The position numbers and the translations under genes were made by a program. 64,000 bases of DNA, from positions 53,044,432-53,108,431 of the forward strand of contig JACSVZ010000002.1 in assembly GCA_014706295.1 (NCBI GenBank), in the 5' to 3' direction. Positions 1-20,632 of this stretch are shown here, in pieces. Numbering within the stretch: the stretch's first letter is position 1; each line of letters opens with the position of its first letter. The notes beneath the pieces were generated by a model. That model was not told the origin of the DNA. It ran no database searches and worked only from the letters and a program-made list of their open reading frames with translations. Source of the DNA: Lycocorax pyrrhopterus obiensis (Eukaryota; Chordata; Aves; Passeriformes; Paradisaeidae).

Positions 1-9508
<9,508 letters not shown>

Positions 9509-9610
9509 TTGGTGGAAGAGGCTCATCGATAGTTGGGTAGTGATGATGGTCAGGCCTCAGAGAAGGAAGCTGGCTGACTGGCTGAGAATTATGGAGTAAA
9601 GGACAATCAC
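9509..9610 (-). CDS. HECW1: HECW1 exon between the linker and WW1
   Basis: This 102-base exon encodes GDCPLLHNSQPVSQLPSLRP, then DHHHYPTIDEPLPP, and the first base of an asparagine codon. It precedes the first WW domain and ends with the proline pair that packs against WW1. The acceptor is TTGTCCGTAG, with a short pyrimidine tract, and the donor is CAA|GTAAGC. It enters in phase 1 and leaves in phase 1. The match to the corresponding human segment (recalled as GECPILHNSQPV and EHHHYPTIDEPLPP) is near complete. Confidence 0.94.
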
Positions 9611-10140
9611 CTACGGACAAGATATTCAAGACATTGACAGTCATTCACTGTTTTCACAATGTGGTTCAAAAAATGTGCTAGTGTAAAACAAGTGACTATT
9701 TTAAAAATAGGTTAACCTGATGTACTAGCATCTGGGTATTCCTATTTCCAGGCACTATTTTAATAGCAACTCATATGGCAAAGAAGTATTAAAATAATGC
9801 AGTCAAGTCTCTTGAGTCAATGCTAAACTATTATGGGCCAGATTCTGGATTCACAGACACACAAGTGTAAGCGATAGAAGAATCAGGCTTGATCTCTGAG
9901 AAATACTGTTCATGTACAACTATACTCAAGCTTCTGCAGCAACTGGCAGGAACATGCAAAATCCTGGTTCCAACTTTTAATTCATCCCATCGGTGGAATA
10001 CAAGGCTAAAAGCTGCCTTGGATCTTTGCTTTTCAAAAAGATCAGTGGCTGCCTCTGTAGACTGTAATGGCAGGATTTTGCAGTCCCTGCAAAACAGAAG
10101 ATCATGTCCTTCTATACGTATTTTTCAAAATTCAAAGAGT

Positions 10141-10315
10141 CCATCTTGGGTTGAAGGAGGGAGAATGAGAGAAGGACCAGAAACAGGTAGGAGACAGGTG
10201 GTAGAAGAGAAGGACAAAAGATAGTGAGATATAGCCAGGATCTGAGATAAGGAAGGAAGACCTGAGATAGAGAAGAGGGAAAGAGAGAGAAGGACGAAGA
10301 AGAAGGAGAGTCACA
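10141..10315. repeat. Purine-rich (GA) low-complexity tract
   Basis: About 175 bases dominated by G and A on the plus strand (for example gaaggagggagaatgagag and gagatagagaagagggaaag), with few pyrimidines. It ends some 55 bases before the CR1 fragment. It is low-complexity sequence and not a coding region, although short frames cross it. Confidence 0.75.
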
Positions 10316-10369
10316 CAGAATACAGCGCAGAGGAAGTTTTATAACACTAACATTGTATGTATGTCCAAT

Positions 10370-10437
10370 ATAGAATCACAAAATGGCTTGGGTTGGAACG
10401 GACCTTAAAGATCATCTAGTTCCAACTGCCCTGCCAT
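10370..10437 (-). mobile_element. CR1 LINE fragment, 3' end
   Basis: The plus strand reads agaatcacaaaatggcttgg, then a motif close to ttggaacggaccttaaagat and ccaactgccctgcca. This is the reverse complement of the well-known 3' terminus of avian CR1 elements, which end in ATTCTATG-type repeats. The element therefore points to the minus strand and is a heavily 5'-truncated copy of about 68 bases. Few differences from the usual consensus are visible, so it is not among the oldest copies. Confidence 0.92.
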
Positions 10438-13023
10438 ATCTAAATATGAAATAAATGAAATCTAAGTAAATGTCCAAACTCACGTTCTGTTGAGAGGAAC
10501 AAGTAACTTAAGATCAAGTCAATGTTTATAGAATCCTTTAAGAACCTAAGAAGTTCCAGTAGGGATGAAAAAGCATTCCTTATCTTAGACTTAACATGCT
10601 AAAACTTCACAGGTTCCAGAACAAAGATTCCTTCTTGGCTTGTCTTTTAAATCTTAGAAGCCAGGACTATTTGTCCTACTAATAGACATGTTTTCACATT
10701 GTGTGGTAGCAGTTTTTGACTGTAACCTCCAGCTCCAGGAAGGCTTGTTAATATAGATACACTCCAAATTGCATAAACATAATATTTATATGCATCAGAA
10801 AGATGTAGCTTAGGGAAAAAGATATAGTAAGCTGAATGGTTCTGGTGATGTTGGGAATGCTAAGCCAAACTCAGTGTGTACTAGCAGGTTTAGCTCTCTT
10901 TAGTGTTAGAATCTTAACAGCCTAAGAATGAACGTTTTGTAAAAAACCCCAAACATATACCAATCAGATGTAAAAAAAAAAATAACCAAAAAAATTAAGT
11001 ATGTTTTTTTTCTTAAAACAACCAACAGCTAGAAGGCAGAAGCCAATTTTGTATAAAACTGTAAAAAAACCTCACACCACCCAGAAACGAGAAAAATCAC
11101 TTAGACAAAAATACTCCCTCTTCTACGTGCTCTGATGATACCGTATGGCCTGTTAAATGTCTTCATTAAACCACTTGTGTATAGGCGTATCTCACAGATG
11201 TATCTGCTGCATGTTTTGAACAGACAGCAGAATTACATAAGTTTATGACTCAGTGCTAAAAGTCCATCTCTCATACCCTTAAAAACTGTGCTGTTACTAC
11301 AGGTGTTGTAGCATCGACTACCAGATCACCCATCTATGTTTCTTTACTTACCTCACCACAATTGACTCTCCCCTAGTCAAGATAGTTACGCCAAGCCAGC
11401 GGAAGCATGGTAGTGTCAGTCACCTGGAGTGGGTGGAGGTGACCCCATCTACTGTATTTGTAACAGCTGCCAAGTCATGAAGCAACGTGCACATTGGCTG
11501 AGGCACCCCCGGTGACACCAAGGGAGTGCCAAGAGCTGGGCTGCCCTTCAGACACACGCTCAGCTAAACAAGGCAAAGCCACCACGGACACTGCAGTGCC
11601 CTTTATGGAGGCTCAAGTCTTGGTGCTGCACTGAATCCATACGCAGAAGACACCTTCTCCCACCACATCCCCTATCAAAAGCTCACACAGCCCAAAACAA
11701 CCACCAAATCTGTAAGCATGGTCTCATACATACACCTGCTCGTGCCCCTTATGTATACTTGCACATAAATGCTGTTCACAAGCAAAGGCTCTTGCCTGCA
11801 AGGAAGGAAGCTGGGTTTCTATGCCTGTGTACGTCTGAAAATTTAATTATTTGTGCTAGATTCTGCTCTACAGACTCAGTAATTCCCTAGTCCCAGCTGT
11901 CTACAAAATATTTACACAGGCTGGTGTGTAAGGACACCCTTACACCTGTTTTTCTGCAGGAGTGGGGTCTGTGGCAAAGGAAGGTGTGAGTAAATAAATT
12001 GGGAATGGAGAAGGAAAACAGATGAATGCTTTAATTGGAGTTCCACAGTGATATCCAAACAGGTTATCCTTTTGCTGCCATTTTAATTTGGTGCCACTTA
12101 CAGAGGGAGGCAGATGACTTAGAATTAGGGAATACAAAGACTACCTCTTGACCTTGCTGCATACTCCTGCAGCTGAGTCTTTTACTTCATCAGCTGGAGA
12201 AAAACGATATGCTAGCTGAAGAAGACAGGAGCGATCATCTCCCCTTCTTCATGTAACTGCATACAACATGAAAGGAGTTACCAAAGGGAAGGACTTAATG
12301 TAACTGTGAAGGAATTGGAAAAAATAGTACCTGAATTACAAAGACAAAAAAAAAAAATTAAAGTATATTCTATGTCTAGGGAAGGATAGGGAGATCAGAA
12401 TTTTATTTAATACAGTTAAATTTCCAAAGTATCTAAGAAAAAATATAAATCTCTGCTGAGTTGCCCTATGATCTGTGACATCTGAGGCACATTTGTTTGA
12501 CACTTGGGGAATTGGAACAAACGGGGCTTGAAAACTGTGTTTGTAAGAGCTTATGATTATGTATGGCTAACAAACATCTACAGAAACTGGCCCAGACCTT
12601 TATCTGGTGCAAACTGGCATATCTGCCCTTTGACAAGCACAAGCTGGTCCTCTCACTGACTGTCAGAGACATGGCGGCACATCAGATATGTGATATGGAA
12701 AAATCCCAGGAAAAAAGGAATGAGTCGGTGGATGTGATAATGCTGATCTGCCACATAACTACAGTAGCTAATCTTGATTTTATAATGATGCATGTATTTC
12801 CACAGTAATCCATACATAGGGATCCCCACCTGATTTAGTTGGTTTTGCTGGGATTTTTAAGGACAGGCTCAATTATCCAACCCTCCCTGATATCTGGCCC
12901 AGCTCACAGCCCCAGAGTTTGTAAGAAATAAACTGTGAGCTATCTGAAACCTCAATTATCTGATGCCTTCTGTGACATCTAGATAATCAGCGTTGCCCAG
13001 CGCATCAGTTCTCAGAATCTAAC

Positions 13024-14397
13024 CTTCTCTTCTGCTGCTTGGACCTGCTACTGGGGTGTCTAGACCCTCTGTGGCTCTCTGTGGATTCCCACCATGAGCT
13101 ACTAGTTCATCTGGCCACTGGGAGGAGCCATCCACTTGCTCCCTGTCCAGCTCAGGGCTCTGCACTGAATCTGGCACTGACTCAAAAGCACTGTTCTCCT
13201 CCTCATCATCATCCTGTGAGGAAAAGACCGTGCTCTCAGAAATCTTTGCGCTGTCGACGGAGGAGAAGCGCGTATGGCTGGAGAAGCGATTGTTACTGTC
13301 GTAGCAGGAGGTGCTGTAGCACGAAGTGCTGTAGCAGGAGGTGCTGTAGCAGGAGGTGCTGTAGCAAGAGGGGCTGTAGCAAGAGGTGTCGCACGTCTCA
13401 CATTCGTTGTCACCATTGGGCCTGGAGCTCGACTCGCTCTCACTTCCTGTCCTGGGGGCTTCCCCATCCAACAGCCCATCATTCAAGTCAGAGAGTTGCT
13501 CATGCAAGGGCCCAGGGGGCACCGTGCTCTGGCTGAAGTTCTCTTCAGCCTCATTTTCCAGAGGAGGCTCTGCTGCCATGGTCTCACTCTCATTGACCAC
13601 CTCCTTATCCAGCACCTCCTTGACAGTAGACTCCTCATCGTTCTCCCTGCCATTGCCACCATCTTGCTCTTCCTCCCCATCGCTGCTCATCTGTGCCGAG
13701 GGCAGGCTGTGGAGCAGGTTGTGGATCCGTATGTAGTGTGTGCGAGGGGTCTCTGGCTCACCGCAAGCTGAAGCTATGACTGTCTCAAGTTCAGACACAG
13801 GCAGGGAGCACGGCCTGTTTTTCCTCTTTGCTGTGGTCCTCAGTTGTAGCTTGTTGTCTTCCTCCTCCTGGGCTGAAGCCCCTTCTTCTTCTTCTTCCTG
13901 ACTCTTCTCTACGTCTTTGCCAGCAAGCACATCTGCACTCACCTCATCAATATCTACTGTTTCTATGCTGGTCAAGACTCCACCATCTCCCTGAACACCA
14001 GAATTGACTTTGTTATTTTCCCTAACTTCGGTCTCAGGAGGGGACACGCAAGCCATCAGATCCGACTGCTCCGTGAGGTCCGTAGCACTCAAAGAAGGCA
14101 GCACTTCTCCTGGGATGGATTCCAAGGGCTCAGGAACCGGCATCGCATCAACCTCCCCATCTCCTGCTAGCTCTTCATTTAAGCTGTTCTGGTTGACTTC
14201 CCCAGGTGGTTTGACAGCCCCTGGGCTATCGACACTGTTCACACTGTATCCATTTAGCTGTTCTGGAGCTGCACTTTCTGAGGTCACTGTGTTGATGCAT
14301 GGAGGCTCACCGAGGCTTTCCTCTGTGGGGTTGTTCACAGGGCTTTCCGGGAGGTCAGCTGGCTCAGGATCTGCACTAATGGAGACCTCTTCATCAT
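13024..14397 (-). CDS. HECW1: HECW1 large exon: acidic, Ser/Cys-rich linker between C2 and WW1
   Basis: The exon is 1374 bases, 457 complete codons, open throughout. It starts DDEEVSISADPEPADLPE. A Glu-rich run lies near 13860-13910. A strongly conserved block containing RPCSLPVSELETVIASACGE and THYIRIH lies near 13690-13835. A tandem Ser-Cys-Tyr repeat lies at about 13300-13390, followed by the conserved RFSSVDSAKISESTVFSSQ and acidic DDDEEEN segments. It ends VAGPSSRREG. The region is predicted to be disordered, and in HECW proteins it separates the C2 domain from the WW pair. The acidic first half matches human only loosely, while the two blocks named above match closely. The acceptor is CATATAG; the donor AAG|GTTAGA is unusual at positions +2 to +6. 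GC content is clearly above that of the flanking introns. Confidence 0.96.
13300..13390 (-). repeat. Coding 15-bp minisatellite encoding Ser-Cys-Tyr-Ser-Thr repeats
   Basis: Inside the large HECW1 exon a unit close to GTAGCAGGAGGTGCT on the plus strand repeats about six times. The minus strand reads as SCYSP, then SCYST units, ending SCYDS. Units differ by one to three bases (for example a cga for gga, and caagag for caggag), so the array is not freshly expanded. I recall a similar but not identical array in human HECW1. Unit length is a multiple of three, so copy-number changes keep the frame. Confidence 0.9.
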
Positions 14398-15653
14398 CTA
14401 TATGAGACAGGAAAAGAAATTACTTACTCTTTTAACAACAAGTGCTGACTGAACCAGAGGGTTGGCTGTGGGGGCACAAGCATCCACAGCAATCTGAGAA
14501 AATTAAAAGCATAAAATACAGTGTGAAATGAGTGGGCAACTGAACAACTATCAAGAAGCGCTGAGGTTTTTTGCACAGTGGATTTAATCATGGGTTTACT
14601 TATGGTGGTAACCTGTATGCAGCACCCTGTCTCCTTGCAGCATAACCTGAAGGTAACACCTTCTTGAAACTCCTCTTTGAGCCAAACTGGCATCAGACGA
14701 AATATTATGGGAATATGGGAAGTCTTCCCTGAGATTTTAATGACATTCTTCTTGTCACACTGAAGCTGGCAAGACTCCACAACAGATAACGTAAAAAACT
14801 GTGTTTGCCACCCCTGAAAGGTGAAAACTTCCCCAAAATATTCCTTGATGTGATCCTCATCTCTACCACCTCCTCTCAGATGTCAAACAACCAGGGCTCT
14901 TTCATGCCATCCAAATAATCAAAAGACAGAAATCAGGGTTTTCCAGCAAGTGAAAAGCAATGATTTCCAGCCACTAATGCAGCTGCTGCTCGCTTGACAA
15001 AGTGTAGCAGAGAGCTCAGAGAACCCCTGAGGCAAAAAGTCCCTGAGAAATGCTATTGAGACTGTGACACAAAAACCAAGGTTCAACCTTAGACCATCAT
15101 GACGATCACTTCCAAATAACTACAAGAGAACATGAATCAAAACCAAACCAAAAGGGAGGGAAGAAGCGGAACATGGAATAATTTTTTGTTTTACTTTTTA
15201 TTTTTTCATTAAAAATAATCAAATTGAGAAATTTTCTAATCATCTTTATTACTACATTCTCCATATTTACTTATGAAGCGTTCAAATGCAGACGACTCTA
15301 CAAATCACAGCCCATACAGCACTTTCACTAGGGCAAGTGATCGAGAAGCAGATGAGACTTTAGTTTTCCACTCTCTTTTCTCCCAGTGATGTGGTGGAGT
15401 ATTTGGAGCAGCCAAGAACAGGGGAATATGAGACATCAGTAGCTCTATCCTAAGGGGAAACAGGGAAGAAATTGTGACTCACAATGCATCCTGTGACGGG
15501 GGACTTTATGCACTTCCCTTTGCTCATGACTGTACCTAAAGTTCCAGAGCAGCCAGGAATGAATTAAGATTTCTGAAGAGAAAGAATGCAAACCAAAAAA
15601 AAAAAAAAAATTCTAGAAATCTAGATAAATGATGGGTTAAGACTGAGAATTAC
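14398..15653 (-). other. HECW1: HECW1 intron between the C2-end exon and the large exon
   Basis: About 1.26 kb. A run of about 18 A lies near 15594-15611, close to the C2-end exon. No repeat family or RNA gene is visible. Confidence 0.75.
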
Positions 15654-15754
15654 CTGGATGGATGGAAGAAGTTATCTCAAATCGGAACTGCAGCTGGCCA
15701 CTGACATGATCTGTAGGAAGTCTGCGACCCAGAGTGTAGCTTACAACCCTGTCC
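15654..15754 (-). CDS. HECW1: HECW1 exon at the C2-to-linker boundary
   Basis: This 101-base exon encodes 33 complete residues, [20 protein letters not shown] followed by [13 protein letters not shown]. It ends the C2 domain (the LQFRFEIT strand) and starts the linker. The acceptor is TTTTCTTTCAG and the donor CAG|GTAATT. The first base completes the glycine codon begun in the exon at 17755, and the last base opens the aspartate codon completed at 14397. The residues agree almost fully with my recollection of mammalian HECW1, showing strong constraint in this part of the protein. Confidence 0.95.
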
Positions 15755-17754
15755 CTGAAAGAAAACAAATATTGTCACAATAGACTATAACCTACCCTAT
15801 GTCTACTGTGCATAGATAAATCTGCCGTGTCCTACAAAAATACATAATAAAATACATAAAGGCTATTCATCCCAGCCATGAGGGCATGTTGACTTGCATA
15901 CGAGAGAACGAATGGCAGAGGAGAGGACAATGTCTTCAATTACAATGGAACAGCTGAGTAAGTGAGTAAGACAGGCTGCTGGGATACACGAGCACGTATG
16001 TATAAATATAGAGAGAATGGTGGGAATGAAACTTCTGCAGTATGGGTATGAAAATATCGACATGGGAAGCAAACAACTCCCACTTCGGCTATTGTAACAA
16101 GACTTTGCTTCTCTGCAGATCTGACCATCTACCTTTCCGTAAAACCTCGCATTTCTGTACTTTCTTCCCTTCACCATGTGCATAAAATTCAGCTTTCCTG
16201 TTCTTGTTTACAAAACCCTGTGCAGGCCAGTCCCCGCATACCACCTTCTCTCTCTAAACTGGCTGAGTGACTGCTCTTCATCTCTTTCCACCCCTCTTAC
16301 CTCTATGAAGCTGAAATATCAGGAGAACACCTTCCTGACAAGGTTGATCAATGACTCCATTCTGTCCTTGTGCAGGTCCCTCCCTTTGCCACACTTCATC
16401 CACCCCTCAGAACAGAATGAAACTATAGAAGAGATTAACTTCCCAGCTGCCCACAATGAGGCTGAATCAATCTTTGCAAAGCATTTCTTGAGTGTAACGG
16501 GTTCACTAAATAGTAATATTTATACACTGTTTGAAGAAACATAGTTCACTTCCAGTTGGGCCAAATATACTTGCTAGCACAGTTTCACATGCATCAGAAA
16601 CTCACATAAATGAGACGACCTCAAGATTTGCATATGACCTCTCTGAACCTGTGTGCATACTTCTCATTGAGCTTGCCTGAGATTTAAATGCCACTATGGT
16701 ATTAAAACTGAGCCAGATCTAGTGCAGGTTGGAGGCACTGCTCTTGGCAAAGTATATCCTTAGATAGACAGTGTTTACAACAAGGAAGTAAAATAGGAAG
16801 TTATAATCAGAAGATGATGAGAAATCTTCTCATACAGAGGAAAGCCAGTGATACCAGTTACAGGGTTCTACCTTCCCCAAGCTGTTCTTATCCATCTGGT
16901 TTCTAAAAAGCTACTCTTCTTCTCTACTTGAGAAACAGGGAGTTATCTTAGTCCCTTCTGGTAGATTCAGCTGTCAATATCACAGCCAGTTTCTGAACCA
17001 GCTGTTCAAAAACACTTCCAACAAGCTCATCTTCCCGCTGTTCTGCTGAATTGAGATCCAATTTTCAGAAATGCCTTCTTGGAAACTGCATTGCGTATGC
17101 TTTCCTCAGAAGATGATTCTTTTTCTCCCTTGCTCTTCAAGGTCTGAACATTACAGGCTTTGAGCCAACTTTTTGGCTTTGTCTGATTACTATCCATCTC
17201 CCTTAAATTGGTTTGTGTTATTTTGGCAGCATACACTTTCCCAGGACTGTCATGCAATGGGGAAGCAGGGCAGCGCTTGTGAGCTCAAGGTTGTTCCTTG
17301 GCAGCAGGGTAGGGTCAGAAAGCATTAGTTACAACATGCCACATACATATTTTTATAATATTTCCCCTTTCCAGAAGTTAAAAAGAGGAGGAACAGATCT
17401 GGCATGATTTTAGCCCATAGTAATTCCCTGAAACATGAAAACAGCCTGCTGATAACATTAAAAGAATATTCAAATTGAAAATATTGCACTCTCCAAATTT
17501 GCAGCCATGATACACAAAAAAGTCTTCTTTTCTAAATGCCAGCTCTCACTTTTCTAAATGCCATGCATAGGGTTATAGAGGGAATTCTGTCTGGCCCATA
17601 GCCCTATAAATTCTAATTAAGACCAACACCGTTTATCAGACAACTGTCAGTTTAATAACTTCCCCTCAACATCATTATATCACACTAATGATATATCACC
17701 AGGGACTTCAGAACAGCAAAACACTAGTTTAACAATGTAAGCAGCAAAATTTAC
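15755..17754 (-). other. HECW1: HECW1 intron between C2 exons
   Basis: About 2.0 kb with no recognised repeat. Short open frames at 15863-16183 (minus) and 16176-16544 (plus) match nothing I know. Confidence 0.75.
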
Positions 17755-17897
17755 CCTATGGCATGTCTTTCCAAGAGGCGCTGAACCGGCATAGAGAGTT
17801 TTCCCAGAAAACGTTTGATGATCGGTCGGCTCTTTGCAAATTTGTCTTTAACTTCTATTTCCAGAACATCCGTGGGCAGGGAGACAAAGCTGAATTG
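17755..17897 (-). CDS. HECW1: HECW1 exon encoding the second half of the C2 domain
   Basis: The exon is 143 bases. It begins [20 protein letters not shown] and ends RLLERHAI plus two bases of a glycine codon. It completes the beta-sandwich of the C2 domain: the [13 protein letters not shown] stretch corresponds to the strand and loop that in other C2 domains carries calcium-binding acids. The acceptor is TTTCTTTCAG, a strong pyrimidine tract. The donor is AGG|GTAAAT, weaker than consensus at positions +5 and +6. It enters in phase 0 and leaves in phase 2. It is separated from the first C2 exon by a 12.6-kb intron that carries the LTR-like insert near 27 kb. Confidence 0.96.
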
Positions 17898-20529
17898 CTG
17901 AAAGAAATGAAGGGTACAGAACAGTAAGATGGTGGCTGGGCCACAGCAACACAGAGTACTTCAGCTGTGAGGCACACCTCAGCACGGAGAAGTGAGGATC
18001 TAGTGAGGTGAAGGATACATGATCACTCTTTTCAGATAGATCGTTTTGAAGTATCTCCATTTCTTGTTCATCTCTGCCCCAGCTCAGAAAGGAAGAACTC
18101 TGAAAATACTATTTATCTGGGTCAGTCTCCTAACCTGGTTCACGCCACAGTCTCACAATGAGCTCAACCAGAAGGCAAGCCATGGCACAGGCTACTGTCA
18201 CAAACAATACTGGGAAAAATAGGAACAGCACCATCTAAAACTGCTCCTGTCACCAAGTGCATTGAAATGTGTTGACTGCTGTCTCAGCTGGTCTGGTCAT
18301 AAGAACATTGATTTATTTGTAAGCAGTGTTTCAGTAAGCTTTTAGAGACTGTGTGCATGCAAATCTGGGATAGGAACAAGGAGAGTGATATTTTAGGTTA
18401 TAGAACAAGCATGGGAGCATTAGGGCACCTGGAGATGTCTAGACGTCCCAAAGCTCAATTTAAAAATAGTAGTGAAAAGCAAATATATTAGGTAACTTGG
18501 CTTTGCTTTCTCCAAGACTGGCTAAATTCAGTACAGGTGTGGGGCTGGTGACACAGGTCACAATAATTTTTCCAAACATCTGCTACTACTAGAATATCAT
18601 CAATCAAAAAAGCACATTTGTGCTGTGGTGCACAGTAGTAGGAAAACTGTCAAACCACTGTTCACCTGAGAGGTCAGTATTCATCTGGAAGACAACTTCT
18701 GTAGTAAGTGAATATTGAGACGGATGAAAGGATTTTTCTAGCTTTCCCCCTGCCAAACCCAATCTTCACAAGAGAATCATTCTCTGGGTTATCAAGGCCT
18801 GGAGTTAAAGCCCTAAATCACTTGCTCTATTGAATCATGATCTAATTCAGAGATGCTTAGATTAAATAGCTTCAAGTGAAACCAACATGAGTGGGATATT
18901 CTGTTAATCACACCCTGCAAAAATGCAAATAATCAGAGAAGTACAATTCAAACAAGCACTAAAGTGTTATTTTCTTCTTGTTTTGTTTTACATCTTTTCA
19001 ACAGGCTACAAATTAAGATAAATACACCAAACAGGAGAACCTGAATTCCCCATGTATACCAAAAGTTGCCTTAAAAATAAGTTGTCTTACTATTACTGTT
19101 TTCACCTGCTAAAAATCTTGAGTAACTGCCATTTCATGACACTTGAAAGCAGAAGAGGGGAATTAACCTTTAAATGAATTATTGTAACATAGAGCAATTT
19201 GACATTTAATGAATTCTCCATTATTGTGCTGCTGACTCCTATATTGTGAAAGTCTCTGTGAGGTGCAGCATGCACACACACAGGTAAAGAGCGAACTGTC
19301 CACAAGTGAAAAGTAAAACATAGATTTAATGATCTGCTGTCAATAATATATTGTCTTGCAACTCTGAAACAAATCAGAATCTGCATGGAAATTTACCTTC
19401 ATAGTATCAGTGGAACCAAGCCTGACAGCTCCTTCCTTGCACAGGAAACATACTGACCTTTTCCAGAGTAATAATTAGGACCTGAGTATGGACCCAAGGA
19501 GCAAGATGTATTGGAATCAGCCAAAGAAAATGTCCCTTTTCCTTGAACAGCTGTGCTTCAAGACATACAAACACCAGGATGTTACATACAAATTGTAAAA
19601 TCCAATTGTATCCTGATGTCATCATCTGCCAACCCATTGCATTTTGGGATACTAAGACTGCCCTGGGACCAGGCCCTGGTCCATGATCATAGTTCCCAAA
19701 TGTTTCCTCTAGTATGTTCCTCTGAGGATGTTCTCATGCATAAAACCAGCAGCATTTTGGAAACACAATTAAGCTTTTAAGAGCAGAAGTGTCCTGTGGC
19801 ATTTGGAGGCAGCTGTGGTTCGAGATCAAAAGTGAACTCACTGAAATGGGTTTGGACACAGCTTGTAAAACAGTGATGATTTTACATAATTCAGTTTTCC
19901 ATTATCTAAGCACTTGCTCCTGCTGTTGCTCTCATCTACTTTACTCCTTATTGGGCAAGATTTTTCTAAGGCAATCTCCAACTGCAGGTGCCTCAGGCTC
20001 ACGCCATTCACACTGAAAAGCCAAAAGGAATCCTTGTTTGTAGAACAAATGGGCCTCTAGCCCTCTGAAAAACGTATCCCAGGGAAACACCTTGGTTTGA
20101 GAACTCAGAGACAAACAAATGCATTTTCAAAAACCACCAATCACTTTTGAAAACATGCTTCTTGTGATATTTAATGATTGGAATGCAATCTTTGGATGTG
20201 GAAACAAATCACCATCAAATCCTAGTTTCCCTCTCTTCCTTCACCATCTTTTCTGACAAGTGCCAGACCCTGTACCTCAGCCACAAAATATTGATTGCAC
20301 TTCCACTTGTTCAAAGCCTTGGCCTTTACATCCTGCTTGGCCTCTACTATCATGTCTATCTGGAAGAGAAAGGGCTCTGTGTTTCATGGTCTTATCCAAC
20401 ATAACTAACCTTAAATTATAATAGAATAAATTAAATCCTTTCCTTGACTAATATTTGCAAATTATCACACAGCAATGGCCAGTTTGTGAAAATGACAGCA
20501 TAAGCTTCATATATAAGTTAAAAAAAAAA

Positions 20530-20632
20530 TCAAACCCAAAATCCAAACAAAGGAAAACAAAACAACCTCATCAAACCCCCAAAACCCCAAACAAACAAAC
20601 AAAAACCCAACAAAACAAAAAGACACAGATTA
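20530..20632. repeat. A/C-rich simple repeat with almost no G or T
   Basis: Runs such as caaacccccaaaaccccaaa and acaaacaaacaaaaaccca give extreme strand asymmetry over about 100 bases. The minus strand is a T/G tract with G runs of four and five. Confidence 0.8.

Larger units (their letters stand above)
9611..13023 (-). other. HECW1: HECW1 intron between the large linker exon and the following exon
   Basis: About 3.4 kb. It contains a purine-rich tract at 10141-10315 and a CR1 fragment at 10370-10437. The rest, including the somewhat GC-richer stretch at 11380-11720, gave no recognisable feature. Confidence 0.7.

Noticed and set aside
13039..13771. Plus-strand open frames of 116-165 codons
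   Set aside because: Antisense shadows of the large HECW1 exon; the repeats mirror the Ser-Cys-Tyr array.
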